A DNA stretch of 64,000 nucleotides from Pseudoselenomonas ruminantium (GCF_900142515.1 NZ_FRBC01000008.1:1-64000), one strand, 5' to 3'; shown: positions 17,401 to 26,740, counted from the stretch's first letter. Notes: generated by a model from the sequence alone, not told the origin. Numbers and translations: made by a program.

Positions 17401-17953
17401 CGATCTCTTTGGTATCGGGATCTTTATAATAGCAGGGATCATCCGTCCAGCTGGCATGATAGACCGCGCCTTCCTTCTCGATAAGCTTATCGCCCTGCCG
17501 ATAAAAGCGGTCTGGAAAGATCTGATACATGACCGCATGCTTGAACCAATCCGGAGTCTTTGCGCCCTTGTTATAAACCGTAATCTGATAGGCTGGCGGC
17601 ACATGGGTATAAACGTCTCCCGGCCCGCCCCACTGTTCACGGTTATTGCCATAGTAGCAGGTACCATCACTGCAGGAGATAATGAAATAATACCAGAGCA
17701 AGTCACCTTTAGGCGGCATCTCATAATCAATATAATAATAGCGATGATCTGCATCCAAAGGATCTTTCGTCACCAATGGCAGAAGTTTTTCGCCAATCTT
17801 ATCCTGCCAGACATGCAAGAGCACCTGATTGATCTGCTGCCTGCTACGAATCTGCAAGCCCAGCCTGACCTTGCTCCCAGCTTCAGCAGCTCCTCTCGGG
17901 CTTCGGTAATATACATTATGAGAGTTATGCTCTACTTCATTCCGCGTAAGCAC
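14480..17953 (-). CDS. Bifunctional GH13 amylase/debranching enzyme fused to 4-alpha-glucanotransferase
   Basis: A 1157-residue fusion. Residues 1-125 form a beta-sandwich N-domain of the neopullulanase kind. Residues about 135-655 form a GH13 alpha-amylase with catalytic D351 (GWRLDVIDE), E380 (MIGEVWED) and D455 (IGSHDVQ). Residues about 664-1157 form a GH77 MalQ domain starting AGILLHPTSLPSKYGIGDLG, with nucleophile D955 (VRIDHFRGF), acid-base E1002 (VAEDLGI) and D1054 (TGTHDNNT). There is no signal peptide. As the last gene of the glycogen operon it would remove or cleave short branches and recycle maltodextrins into longer chains for GlgP. The start follows GGAGGTGGGATTA. No terminator is obvious after its stop. 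Confidence 0.93.
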   Translation of the reverse strand: MLTRNEVEHNSHNVYYRSPRGAAEAGSKVRLGLQIRSRQQINQVLLHVWQDKIGEKLLPLVTKDPLDADHRYYYIDYEMPPKGDLLWYYFIISCSDGTCYYGNNREQWGGPGDVYTHVPPAYQITVYNKGAKTPDWFKHAVMYQIFPDRFYRQGDKLIEKEGAVYHASWTDDPCYYKDPDTKEIVSYDFFGGNLAGLMAKLDYLKELGISVIYLNPVFESESNHHYDTGDYHKIDPILGTNAEFHEFVEQAAKKGIRVILDGVFSHTGSNSRYFNRKGKYDGVGAFQSEKSPYYEWYSFRNFPYEYDCWWDFNTLPNVRETTPSYMDFIIRKPDSVLHHWLKEGIAGWRLDVIDELPEPFSQSFYAELKKTNKDAVMIGEVWEDASNKVAYGTPRKYLCGQEMDSAMNYPFRKILLDYLLGYVTGHNTMRQLNSLRENYPPENFYAMMNLIGSHDVQRAITVLGETPYYDGMPAVEQCRARLSPEMYKVGKSRLKMAALFQMTYPGVPCIYYGDEIGMEGFKDPTNRRPYKWQGGDEELREFYHTIIRARNENDALQTGELLSLTAEGDILAFARVVRSGHDVFGMDAANGAFITIFNRSRTDSHTVHLDISDFADGQFVDMVPMEGRKEELLLSHRGKLDVKMPPLSGRLLRYKPLPRKYEREAGILLHPTSLPSKYGIGDLGKEAYKFVDFLAAAGLKVWQILPLGPVGFGFSPYQSPSAFAGNPLLIDVDELLEHGWITPAEARVPYASKSSFIDFERVISFKHKCFKKAWIAFQKSKDVEIKGEYQAFIEEAASWLDDYALFDAAKKEYKNKPWFEWPEPIVRREPKALKKLAEHMEEAVGYAKFVQFLFHRQWNKLHEYAGSKGIKIMGDMPIFISHDSADVWANQKLFDLNPDGSAKTVAGVPPDYFSATGQLWGNPQYDWEAMEQEDYTWWKKRFVNLHRLVDIVRIDHFRGFESYWEVDGKAETAINGHWRKGPGKPFFDIIKKEIGDMEIVAEDLGIITDEVEALREACGFPGMKVLHFALHFNEQGRMGFVASENSIVYTGTHDNNTTVGWYNQDLDDAARASVAALVGAKLDRPWDVAKGLMKFALASEARLAIAPMQDVLGLDERARMNTPGTVGLNWKWCLKPDYLLGIDIEAIKKLCEKYGRC

Positions 17954-17983
17954 TTAATCCCACCTCCTCAAAATGGATAAAAG

Positions 17984-18005
17984 GCCGCCCCCTAAAGGGG
18001 GCGGC
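17984..18005. terminator. GC-rich intercistronic hairpin between glgA and the GH13-MalQ gene
   Basis: GCCGCCCCC (17984-17992) and GGGGGCGGC (17997-18005) form a perfect 9-bp stem with a 4-base loop. There is no T run, so it is more likely an RNA-stability or attenuation structure than a full terminator. Confidence 0.6.
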
Positions 18006-18031
18006 ATAGGCTGTTCATAGCCCCTGTCCTT

Positions 18032-19468
18032 TTATTTATTTACCAATTGCTCATAGAGCTTCTTATACTCTTTTGCCGAATTGTTCCAGCTGAAATCCGT
18101 AGCCATCGCATTATGCACGATATGGTTCCACTCTTCATAGTTCTCATAAGAGCTCAGTGCCCGTTTCAGGGAGTACATCATCTCATGAGCATTATAGTCA
18201 CTGAAGACGAAGCCATTACCGGTCTGGGTGTACTTGTCATACTGCTGTACCGTATCCTTGAGACCGCCCGTTTCGCGGACTACAGGAATCGTACCATAGC
18301 GCATAGCCACGATCTGGCCGATACCGCAGGGTTCATAATTGGATGGCATCAGGAAGATATCTGCGCCAGCATAGATGCGCTGAGCCAGTTCATTGGAGAA
18401 CTTGATATTGGCGGAAACCTTATGCGGGAAACGCCATGCCAGTCCCTTGAACCAGTCTTCGTATTCCTTGTCGCCAGTACCCAGAACTACAAACTGAATA
18501 TCTTCATGCATGAGGATTTCATCCATCATGCGCACGATAAGGTCAAGCCCCTTGGCAGCAACCAGACGGGAAACCAATGCCACTACCGGCGTACGGCGGC
18601 CTTCCGGCAGACCCAGCATCTTCTGCAGGGCTACCTTGTTGTCCATCTTGCGATCCTGGCTGTCCACATCATAGGTTTCGAAGAGGTTCTTATCCGTCAT
18701 GGGGTTATAGACATCATAGTCGATACCATTGACGATACCGAACAAGTCATCCCGGCGGCTACGGAGCAAGCCATCCAGATGCTCACCGAAATATTCATAC
18801 TGGATTTCCTGAGCATACGTCTTGCTGACGGTGGATACATAATCGGAGTAGATGATACCGCCCTTCATGAAGTTGACTGCATCGAAGAACTCCAGATCGC
18901 CATTGTTGAAATACTTCCAATCGAGCCCCAGCACATCCTGCATGATATCCTTCGGGAAAACGCCCTGATATTTCAGGTTATGGATGGTATAGAGCGTCTT
19001 GATATTCTGATAGCGTTCATCTTCCATATGCTCCAGTTTCAGGAACACATTGACAAGGCCTGCATGCCAGTCATTGGAATGAATGACATCGGGCCAGAAA
19101 TCCATGGCCGGCAGGAGATTCAGCACAGCCCGGCTAAAGAAGGAGAAGCGCTCAGCATCATCATCATAACCATAGAAGCCTTCACGATTGAAATATTCCT
19201 GGTTATCTACGAAGTAATAGGTCACGCCATCTTTTTCCAATTTGTCCAGGCCGACATACTTGCTGCGCCAGGCAACTTCGAGCTCTCCATCATAGACATG
19301 TTCCATCTGTTCGATATATTCTTTGGCGATGGCACCATATTTCGGCATAATGACGCGGATATCAACATCTTCTTTCAAGAGTGCCTTGGGCAACGAACCG
19401 GCTACATCGGCCAGGCCGCCCGTCTTGACAAAAGGTACTGCTTCCGATGCTACATAAAGAACTTTCAT
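18032..19468 (-). CDS. glgA: Glycogen synthase (ADP-glucose)
   Basis: A 478-residue GT5 glycosyltransferase that adds glucose from ADP-glucose to alpha-1,4-glucan ends. The N-terminal substrate motif KTGGLADVAGSLP (K15) and the C-terminal PSNYEPCGIGQIVAMRYG motif, which carries the catalytic glutamate, are both intact. Length is normal for the family. It lies between glgB (36-bp gap) and the GH13-MalQ gene in the glycogen operon; ATG is preceded by AGGGAGGAAAT. Confidence 0.96.
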   Translation of the reverse strand: MKVLYVASEAVPFVKTGGLADVAGSLPKALLKEDVDIRVIMPKYGAIAKEYIEQMEHVYDGELEVAWRSKYVGLDKLEKDGVTYYFVDNQEYFNREGFYGYDDDAERFSFFSRAVLNLLPAMDFWPDVIHSNDWHAGLVNVFLKLEHMEDERYQNIKTLYTIHNLKYQGVFPKDIMQDVLGLDWKYFNNGDLEFFDAVNFMKGGIIYSDYVSTVSKTYAQEIQYEYFGEHLDGLLRSRRDDLFGIVNGIDYDVYNPMTDKNLFETYDVDSQDRKMDNKVALQKMLGLPEGRRTPVVALVSRLVAAKGLDLIVRMMDEILMHEDIQFVVLGTGDKEYEDWFKGLAWRFPHKVSANIKFSNELAQRIYAGADIFLMPSNYEPCGIGQIVAMRYGTIPVVRETGGLKDTVQQYDKYTQTGNGFVFSDYNAHEMMYSLKRALSSYENYEEWNHIVHNAMATDFSWNNSAKEYKKLYEQLVNK

Positions 19469-19504
19469 TTCGGATTTCCTCCCTAACCTTAAAAAAACTG
19501 AGCT

Positions 19505-21682
19505 TTAGGCATTAACAGCGGCATCTTCCCCTGAGGACTTATCCGCTCTTTTCCGCGTGGATGCTGTCCTAGCTTTGGTTGCCCTGACAGCCTTGCTTTT
19601 GCTGCTTGTTGTTTTTTTCGTGGTCTTAGCTGTATTTTTTGCTGTAGTTTTTTTCGTCGTAGTTTTTTTCTTCGTGGTTACCGTAGCCGCTATAGCAGCT
19701 GTCGAAGTTTTCTCTTCCCCCATCTCAACCCCCTTGGCTTCTACCTGGTTATGCATTTCAGGAAAGGACGCATTGGAGCCATCCTGACGCTTCAAACGCA
19801 GATAGATGGTAGCCAGTGGTGGAATGGTGAGGCTGATAGACTGCTCCCGATTGTGCCAGGGTTTATCCTGGCTCTGGATTTCGCCCACATTCTTCACACC
19901 GCTGCCACCGAAGGCTTCTTCATCGGAGTTGAACACTTCGATATAGCTGCCCTTTGCCGGTACGCCGATGCGGTAATCCTGCCGCACCTCAGGGGTGAAG
20001 TTGCTGATGGCAATAACAAAATCATTTCTGTCCTCAGCCTTGCGGATAAAGGACACGATGCTGTTGTTATTGTCGTTTGGATCGATCCATTGGAAGCCGT
20101 TCCAGTCAAAATCAACCTGCCAGAACGCTCTGGTATCCACATAAAATTTATTGAGAGCCTTGGAGAAGGACAACATCCTGGCATGCATGTCAAACTCTTT
20201 GATCAGGTGCCAGTCCAGTTCGTCATCGAAATTCCACTCGATGAACTGGGCAAATTCACCGCCCATAAAGAGCAGTTTCTTGCCGGGATGAGCCATCCAA
20301 TAGCCGAAAAACGCGCGGAGTCCGGCAAATTTCTGCCAATAGTCTCCAGGCATCTTGCTGATAAGCGAACACTTGCCGTGTACCACTTCATCATGGGACA
20401 AGGGCAGGACAAAATTCTCGGAAAAGGCATACATGAAGGAGAACGTCACCTTGTCGTGATTCCATTTGCGATAAATGGGATCAAGGCTTATATACTTCAG
20501 CATGTCATTCATCCAGCCCATATTCCATTTGTAGTTGAAGCCCATTCCCCCCATATAGACGGGTTTCGATATAAGGGGCCAGGCCGTCGATTCCTCGGCA
20601 ATCATCAGTGCCTGGGGGTGGAATTTGAAAATCGCTTCATTGAGTTTCCGCAGGAAGTCCATGGCTTCGAGATTGCCGGTATCGCCATATTTATTGGGCA
20701 TCCACTCGCCATCCTTGCGGCCGTAATTGAGATAGAGCATATTGGCCACCGCGTCAATGCGCAGTCCGTCAATATGGAATTCCTCGAACCAGAACATGGC
20801 ATTGGAAATCAGAAAACTCTGCACCTCTGTCCGGCCGTAATCGAAGTTGGTCGTACCCCACTCCCAATTTTCCGCCCGCTGCTCATTATCCGATTCATAA
20901 AGAGGCAGGCCATCGAAATGCCTGAGCCCCTGCTCATCCTTGCAGAAATGACCTGGCACCCAGTCCATGATGATGCCAATGCCATTCTGGTGAGCAATAT
21001 CCACCAGATAACGAAAATCATCCGGTGTACCATAGCGGCTGGTCACTGCAAAATAGCCAGTAGCCTGATATCCCCAGGACCCATCAAAGGGATGTTCACA
21101 GAGCGGCATCAGTTCGATATGGGTGTAATTCATTTCCTTTACATAGCCGATAAGCTGCTCAGCAGCTTCCCGGTAAGTAAGGTACTCCCCATCCTCCTTG
21201 CGGCGCCAGGATCCCAGGTGCACCTCATAGGTCAGCATGGGACGGTCATAAGAAGATTCCTTGCGCTTCTGTACCTTCCAACTGTCATCTCCCCATTTGT
21301 AATGATTCATGTCAAAGGTACGAGAGGCCGTTTCCGGCTTTTTCTCCGCATAGAAGCCATATGGATCTGCCTTCAGGATATGTGGTCCTCCCCATTGCGG
21401 CTCAATGGCATACTTGTAAAGTTCGCCTTCTCCCAAGCCCTCCAGGAAGGTTACCCATATTTCCCCATCGCCGATCTTGTGCATGGGATTCACCCTGGTA
21501 TCCCAACTGTTGAAGTCCCCCACCACACTGACAGACTTGGCATGAGGAGCCCATACAGCAAAGCGGATACCTTTTTTGCCCTCCTGCTCGACAAAGTGGG
21601 CGCCTAACATCTCGTAGGCATGATAATTTGTCCCCTGATGAAACAAATAACGGTCAAACTCACTCAAATCAGAAGTTTTCAA
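19505..21682 (-). CDS. glgB: 1,4-alpha-glucan branching enzyme with a basic C-terminal tail
   Basis: A 725-residue GH13 branching enzyme. It has a CBM48-like N-domain (GIRFAVWAPHAKSVSVVGDFN), the catalytic barrel with the nucleophile in GLRIDAVANMLY, acid-base Glu in LMIAEESTAWP and the LPLSHDEVVHGK motif, and the usual C-terminal beta domain to about residue 631. A further 94 residues do not belong to the family: residues 657-713 are almost only Lys, Thr, Ala, Ser and Arg (KKKTTTKKTTAKNT and similar), and the protein ends with an acidic DKSSGEDAAVNA. The tail resembles histone H1-like or Lys-rich linkers and may bind polyanions or a partner. Third gene from the end of the operon. Confidence 0.95.
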   Translation of the reverse strand: MKTSDLSEFDRYLFHQGTNYHAYEMLGAHFVEQEGKKGIRFAVWAPHAKSVSVVGDFNSWDTRVNPMHKIGDGEIWVTFLEGLGEGELYKYAIEPQWGGPHILKADPYGFYAEKKPETASRTFDMNHYKWGDDSWKVQKRKESSYDRPMLTYEVHLGSWRRKEDGEYLTYREAAEQLIGYVKEMNYTHIELMPLCEHPFDGSWGYQATGYFAVTSRYGTPDDFRYLVDIAHQNGIGIIMDWVPGHFCKDEQGLRHFDGLPLYESDNEQRAENWEWGTTNFDYGRTEVQSFLISNAMFWFEEFHIDGLRIDAVANMLYLNYGRKDGEWMPNKYGDTGNLEAMDFLRKLNEAIFKFHPQALMIAEESTAWPLISKPVYMGGMGFNYKWNMGWMNDMLKYISLDPIYRKWNHDKVTFSFMYAFSENFVLPLSHDEVVHGKCSLISKMPGDYWQKFAGLRAFFGYWMAHPGKKLLFMGGEFAQFIEWNFDDELDWHLIKEFDMHARMLSFSKALNKFYVDTRAFWQVDFDWNGFQWIDPNDNNNSIVSFIRKAEDRNDFVIAISNFTPEVRQDYRIGVPAKGSYIEVFNSDEEAFGGSGVKNVGEIQSQDKPWHNREQSISLTIPPLATIYLRLKRQDGSNASFPEMHNQVEAKGVEMGEEKTSTAAIAATVTTKKKTTTKKTTAKNTAKTTKKTTSSKSKAVRATKARTASTRKRADKSSGEDAAVNA

Positions 21683-21699
21683 AAATAATCCCCCTTGTT

Positions 21700-21722
21700 G
21701 GCCTTCTCCTATGGAGAAGGCC
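21700..21722. terminator. Intercistronic hairpin between glgP and glgB
   Basis: GGCCTTCTCC (21700-21709) and GGAGAAGGCC (21713-21722) form a perfect 10-bp stem with a 3-base loop. No T run follows on the minus strand. It sits just before the glgB ribosome site and may protect the upstream glgCDP message or lower read-through. Confidence 0.6.
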
Positions 21723-21738
21723 TTGACAGTCCCCCAGC

Positions 21739-24222
21739 TTACGAAATACGGACTGGTTTTACATGCCAGATTTCGTTCGCATATTCGTCTATCGTGCGGT
21801 CAGACGAGAACCGGCCGGAGTTGGCGATATTCATGGCCGAAGATTTCAGCCAGCCAAGCTTGTCCTTGTACCGGCGCATGATCTCTTCATGCCCCCATGC
21901 ATAAGAACTGAGATCCTTGAGAATGAAGAACTCGTCATTACCATGGATGAGATAATCATAGAGGGAACGGAAATCACCGTATGTGCCATCAATAAGCTGA
22001 TTCATGACAAAGCGGACCATTTCATTGCTGTTGTATTCATCCCAAGCGGAATAAGTACCCGTCATGTAGTAAGTCAGAACATCTTCTGCCCGCAGGCCAA
22101 AGATAACACAATGCTCATCACCGCCATGATCCCCACCGACAGCTTCGCGGATTTCCACATTGGCACCATCCATCGTTCCGAGCGTAATCGCACCATTCAT
22201 CATGAACTTCATGTTGCCCGTGCCGGAAGCTTCCTTGGATGCCGTAGAGATCTGTTCACTGACATCCGCTGCCGGATAGACGATCTCGCCGATGGAAACA
22301 CCGAAGTTCTCGATGAAGACTATCTTCATCTTGTCTTTGATCGTCCTGTCGTTATTGACTTTGTTAGCCACCGCATTGATCAGGCGGATGGTCTCCTTGG
22401 CGATATAATAGCCCGGCGCAGCCTTACCACCAAAGATATAGGTGGTCGGAATCATATCATAGCCCTTATCATATTTCAGCGCGTTATACTGATACATGAT
22501 ATGGAGGATATTCATGAGCTGACGCTTATAGGAATGGATTCTCTTGACCTGAATGTCAAAGATGCTGTCCGGATTGACCTTGATAAGGTTATGTTCCAGA
22601 ATGTACTGCGCCAGATGCTCCTTGCGCAGATGCTTGATTTTCCCTAATTCTGCGAGGAAAGGCTTGTCGCTCACGAAGTCATTCAAGAGGTCAAGCTGTT
22701 CCGGATAACGGTGCCAGCGGCGGCTGCCCAGCGTTTCATCAATCAGGCCAGCCAGTTCCGGATTGGCGCCCATAAGCCAGCGGCGATGCGTGATGCCATT
22801 GGTCTTGTTGTTGAACATCTTCGGATTGTATTCATAGAAATCATGCAGCGTGGAAGCTTTCAGGATATCGGTATGAATCTTGGCTACGCCATTGACGCTG
22901 TGGCCACCGACAATGGCCAGTCTCGCCATATGTACCATGCCGTTTTCCAGGATGGACATGGCCTGTACCTTGCCATCATTGTTCGGATAACGATCACGCA
23001 CATCTGCCAGATGGCGACGATTGATTTCCTCGATGATCATGTAGACACGCGGCAGCAGTTCCTTGAACATATCTACCGGCCAGGTCTCGAGCGCTTCCGG
23101 CATAATCGTGTGGTTGGTGTAAGCGATGGTATTCTTGGTAATAGCCCAGGCTTCACTCCACTCCAGACCTTCCTCATCGATAAGGATGCGCATGAGTTCC
23201 GGAACGGCTACTGCCGGATGCGTATCATTGATATGGATAGCAATTTTCTGACTGAGATCCTGAATCTTCATTCCCGTCTTCTTATAGTGACGGACGATAC
23301 TCTGCACACCGGCAGATGTCATGAAGTATTCCTGAATCAAACGCATCTTGCGGCCGTCCCAGGTGCTGTCATCCGGATAGAGATAACGGGTGATGCTTTC
23401 TACGAAGGAACGGTACTCGTTCTTCTGGCGAATCTGTTCCTGCGTGAGATAACCATAGTCTGAGAAGTCACGGTTTACTTCCGCATTCCAAAGGCGCAAG
23501 TTGTTAACCGTATTATTATGATACCCCACAATAGGCACATCATAAGGTACAGCCATAACCACCATGGGGTTCTCATGCACTAATTTCAGGCTGCCATCCG
23601 GCATTTCCTTCATATAGGCATTGCCGTAGAACTTGACATCAATCGCCTTATCTGGTTTACGGTATTCCCAGGCAAAACCATTTTTGAGCCAGTTATCGGG
23701 AATCTCAACCTGATTGCCATCAATGATTTTCTGTTCAAACAAGCCATACTGATAACGGATGCTGCAACCATGCCCCGGCAGATGATGCGCTGCCATGGAA
23801 TCAATGAAGCAGGCTGCAAGTCTGCCCAAGCCACCATTGCCCAGACCGGCATCCGGTTCTTCCTCATAGACTTTATCCAAGTCCAGTTTGAAATCTCCCA
23901 ATACTTCCCGGATTGCCTCTTCCAGCCCCAGATTGATCAGGTTGGATTTCAGGAGACGGCCCATCAGGAATTCGATGGAGAAGTAATAGATCTGCTTCTC
24001 TTCCCGCTCCATATAGGCTTTGTTGGTCTTGATCCAATTCTCGGAAATGTACTGCTTTGCCGTAGCAGCTACCGTCTGAAATATCTCATTCTCCGTCAAT
24101 TCGTCCAAATCCCGGCCCCACATGATATGTGCAGCATTGACAAATCTCGTTTTGAGTTTTTCCTTTAGTTTCTTAAACTCAACATCATTGACTTTTTTCT
24201 TTTCCTTTGCCAAAAAAAACAC
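21739..24222 (-). CDS. glgP: Glycogen/starch phosphorylase
   Basis: An 827-residue GT35 phosphorylase that releases glucose-1-phosphate from alpha-1,4-glucan. It has the early active-site glycines (GNGGLGRLAACF) and the PLP-binding lysine in EASGTGNMKFMMNGA. The N-terminus lacks a long regulatory extension. It lies between glgD and glgB, so synthesis and breakdown genes are in one transcript; control must then act partly at enzyme level. Confidence 0.97.
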   Translation of the reverse strand: MFFLAKEKKKVNDVEFKKLKEKLKTRFVNAAHIMWGRDLDELTENEIFQTVAATAKQYISENWIKTNKAYMEREEKQIYYFSIEFLMGRLLKSNLINLGLEEAIREVLGDFKLDLDKVYEEEPDAGLGNGGLGRLAACFIDSMAAHHLPGHGCSIRYQYGLFEQKIIDGNQVEIPDNWLKNGFAWEYRKPDKAIDVKFYGNAYMKEMPDGSLKLVHENPMVVMAVPYDVPIVGYHNNTVNNLRLWNAEVNRDFSDYGYLTQEQIRQKNEYRSFVESITRYLYPDDSTWDGRKMRLIQEYFMTSAGVQSIVRHYKKTGMKIQDLSQKIAIHINDTHPAVAVPELMRILIDEEGLEWSEAWAITKNTIAYTNHTIMPEALETWPVDMFKELLPRVYMIIEEINRRHLADVRDRYPNNDGKVQAMSILENGMVHMARLAIVGGHSVNGVAKIHTDILKASTLHDFYEYNPKMFNNKTNGITHRRWLMGANPELAGLIDETLGSRRWHRYPEQLDLLNDFVSDKPFLAELGKIKHLRKEHLAQYILEHNLIKVNPDSIFDIQVKRIHSYKRQLMNILHIMYQYNALKYDKGYDMIPTTYIFGGKAAPGYYIAKETIRLINAVANKVNNDRTIKDKMKIVFIENFGVSIGEIVYPAADVSEQISTASKEASGTGNMKFMMNGAITLGTMDGANVEIREAVGGDHGGDEHCVIFGLRAEDVLTYYMTGTYSAWDEYNSNEMVRFVMNQLIDGTYGDFRSLYDYLIHGNDEFFILKDLSSYAWGHEEIMRRYKDKLGWLKSSAMNIANSGRFSSDRTIDEYANEIWHVKPVRIS

Positions 24223-24325
24223 TCCCTTTTTTCAGCCTTAGCATCAGCAACATAGCAAAAAAGCCGTCATAACTTGGCTTATGCCCGTTATAGGCAGATC
24301 GCCTCGTTACAACGGCCTTCTAATA

Positions 24326-25432
24326 TCAGATTACGACATTCTTCGTGATGATCAACGGGTAATTATTGGCACCTTTGAGCCATTTTTCCTTCGAGATGAC
24401 CACATTCTTGTCGCAGATGACATTTTCCACCAAGGAATCATCCTGTATATCACATTTCTGCATGATAATGGAATTCTTGATTTTTACGCCCTTGCCTACG
24501 GTGACACCACGGAACAAAATGCTGTTTTCGACTTCGCCGCGAATCACGCAGCCATTCGCAACCAGCGAATTCTTGACCTTTGCTGTCTCCTTATATTGAA
24601 CCGGAACTTCATCTTTGCCTTTGGTGTAGATGGAATTGTTGCCCATGAAGAGCTCTTCCCATACCTCTGGCTCCAGGATGTCCATGTTCGCTTTGTAATA
24701 TGCGGAAGTGGAATCCACATGGGCTACATAACCATCGTGTTCACAAGCATAGATGTTATACTCGTTAGCACGGCGGATGATGCCGTCCATCAAAAGATCC
24801 TGCCCGCCATGTTCATAAGTGTAACGCACCAATTCAACAAAGATGCGTTTCTCAATGAGGTAAACACTCATTGCCACTTTGGAATCATCATATACGGCTG
24901 GTTTCTCGGCCAAATCCGTCACTAAGCCATTCTCGGCGGTTTCCAAGACCACATTGCGGCCTGCCTGCTCTTCCTTCGCCGTATAATACACCATCGTGAT
25001 ATCCGCCGATGTGTTCTGGTGGAAGCGCAGGAGCTGGCTGAAATCCACATTGTAAACGAAGCTGCCACTGGTTAAAAGCACATACTTTTGACTGCTATGT
25101 TCGAAGAAATCCAGATTGTGATAGAAGTTCTTTAAATCGCCTTTACGGATGCTGTCTTCTTCGCTGGGGGACGGCAGGTAGAACAGGCCGTCATGACGGC
25201 GGGCCAAATCCCAATCCTTACCGGAACGAAGGTGATCAAGCACAGAACGCGGCTTGTCGGGAAGCATGACACCTACATTCAGGATACCTGAATTCACCAT
25301 GCTGGACAGCGTAAAGTCAATCAGCCGGTAACGTCCTGCAAAAGGCATGGACTCCACGGCTCTTTTTTCCGTCAATTCACGAATTAATTTATTATCTTCC
25401 TGAAGATTAATAATCCCCATTACATCTTTCAA
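24326..25432 (-). CDS. glgD: ADP-glucose pyrophosphorylase regulatory-type subunit GlgD
   Basis: A protein of about 368 residues, the GlgD partner of GlgC in Firmicutes-type hetero-oligomeric ADP-glucose pyrophosphorylase. It has the MGIINLQEDNKLIRELTEKRAVESMPFAGRYRLIDF-like start region (family-typical, first motif residues MGIINL) and C-terminal left-handed beta-helix repeats, but lacks the GGxGxRLxxLT nucleotide-binding loop that GlgC has, so it is probably non-catalytic or weakly so. I chose TTG 25430-25432 because AAGGAG lies 9 bases upstream and homologues start MKDV. It follows glgC by 76 bases. Confidence 0.93.
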   Translation of the reverse strand: MKDVMGIINLQEDNKLIRELTEKRAVESMPFAGRYRLIDFTLSSMVNSGILNVGVMLPDKPRSVLDHLRSGKDWDLARRHDGLFYLPSPSEEDSIRKGDLKNFYHNLDFFEHSSQKYVLLTSGSFVYNVDFSQLLRFHQNTSADITMVYYTAKEEQAGRNVVLETAENGLVTDLAEKPAVYDDSKVAMSVYLIEKRIFVELVRYTYEHGGQDLLMDGIIRRANEYNIYACEHDGYVAHVDSTSAYYKANMDILEPEVWEELFMGNNSIYTKGKDEVPVQYKETAKVKNSLVANGCVIRGEVENSILFRGVTVGKGVKIKNSIIMQKCDIQDDSLVENVICDKNVVISKEKWLKGANNYPLIITKNVVI

Positions 25433-25508
25433 TTTCTTCCACTCCTTGCTGTATATAGTGCAACTGTCGAACTGACTGCCACACAAGGCTGTAACGATAG
25501 GGAAAAGC

Positions 25509-26663
25509 TTAGCCGGCCTGTTTGCCGCTGGCCTCTGCCTCAACGGTTTCGCCTTCAGCTACCACCGTAATAGCGCCCAACTCACCGATAACTTTTGCAC
25601 CGGCAGCCACTTCACAGTTCTGCGCCAGGATAGCATAATCCACCACAGCCCCATCACGGATGACCGTAGAAGGCATGATGACCGAATTCGTAACCTTGAC
25701 GCCCTTGCCAATGCGCACGCCCGGGAAGATCACAGAGTTTTCCACTTCACCGAGGACCATGGAACCTTCACTGATCATGGAATTCTTCACCTTGGCATCC
25801 GGTCCGATATAATGCGGCGGCATGGATGCATTGGAAGAGTAAATCTTCTTCTCACCCTTGAGATCGAAGGGCGGCACGTCCTGGAGAAGGTCCATGTTGG
25901 CCTGCCAGAGGCTTTCAATCGTCCCCACATCTTTCCAATAGCCTTCAAAGGCATAGGAGTAGAGACGGGCATTGTCCTTCAGCATCTTCGGAATGATGTT
26001 CTTGCCGAAGTCATGGCTGCTGGTTTCATCCTTCGCATCCTCTTCCAGATATTTCTTAAGGAAATTCTTATTGAATACATAGATACCCATGGAGGCCAGA
26101 TTGCTCTTGGGTTTAGCGGGCTTTTCCTCAAATTCTTCGATGCGGCCCGTCTTGTCCGTGTTCATGATGCCGAAACGCGGTGCTTCATCCCAAGGCACTT
26201 CGATTACACCGATGGTTGCCTCAGCCTTGTTCATTTTATGAGCTTCCAGCATCCAGGAATAATCCATCGTATAGATGTGGTCGCCAGACAGAATGAGAAC
26301 GTACTCAGGATCTGCTAAATCAATGAAGTTCAGGTTCTGATAGATAGCATCAGCCGTACCCTGATACCAGTCAGCACCCTTTTCACGGGCATATGGCGGC
26401 AGGATAAAGATACCACCATCCTTCTGGTCCAAATCCCAGGCGCTGCCGGAAGCTAAGTAGTTGTGCAGCTCCAGCGGACGATACTGGGTGAGGACACCGA
26501 CCTTGTCAATACCGGAATTCGCGCAGTTACTGAGTGGGAAGTCAATAATGCGGTACTTTCCCCCAAACGGTACAGCCGGTTTTGCAATCTTCTTGGTAAG
26601 CGCGCCGAGGCGGCTGCCCTGACCACCGGCCAAGATCATGGCCAAGCATTCTGTCTTTCTCAT
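25509..26663 (-). CDS. glgC: Glucose-1-phosphate adenylyltransferase (ADP-glucose pyrophosphorylase)
   Basis: A 384-residue enzyme that makes ADP-glucose from glucose-1-phosphate and ATP, the committed step of glycogen synthesis. The nucleotide-binding loop [32 protein letters not shown] is intact in its key residues (GGxGxRL, [10 protein letters not shown]), the glucose-1-phosphate site reads [11 protein letters not shown], and a C-terminal beta-helix follows. It is the first gene of the glg operon; the ATG is preceded by AAGGGGG. The 350-bp upstream region has several palindromes. Confidence 0.97.
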   Translation of the reverse strand: MRKTECLAMILAGGQGSRLGALTKKIAKPAVPFGGKYRIIDFPLSNCANSGIDKVGVLTQYRPLELHNYLASGSAWDLDQKDGGIFILPPYAREKGADWYQGTADAIYQNLNFIDLADPEYVLILSGDHIYTMDYSWMLEAHKMNKAEATIGVIEVPWDEAPRFGIMNTDKTGRIEEFEEKPAKPKSNLASMGIYVFNKNFLKKYLEEDAKDETSSHDFGKNIIPKMLKDNARLYSYAFEGYWKDVGTIESLWQANMDLLQDVPPFDLKGEKKIYSSNASMPPHYIGPDAKVKNSMISEGSMVLGEVENSVIFPGVRIGKGVKVTNSVIMPSTVIRDGAVVDYAILAQNCEVAAGAKVIGELGAITVVAEGETVEAEASGKQAG

Positions 26664-26740
26664 AAAAAATCCCCCTTGGATATCATAGTAAACAATAATC
26701 TCCCCTTATTCGACTACGGTTTACTTTTATGTATATATTT

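Noticed and set aside
24223-24325. Terminator between glgD and glgP
   Set aside because: Only weak, imperfect pairing is seen and no T run follows; the operon probably reads through.
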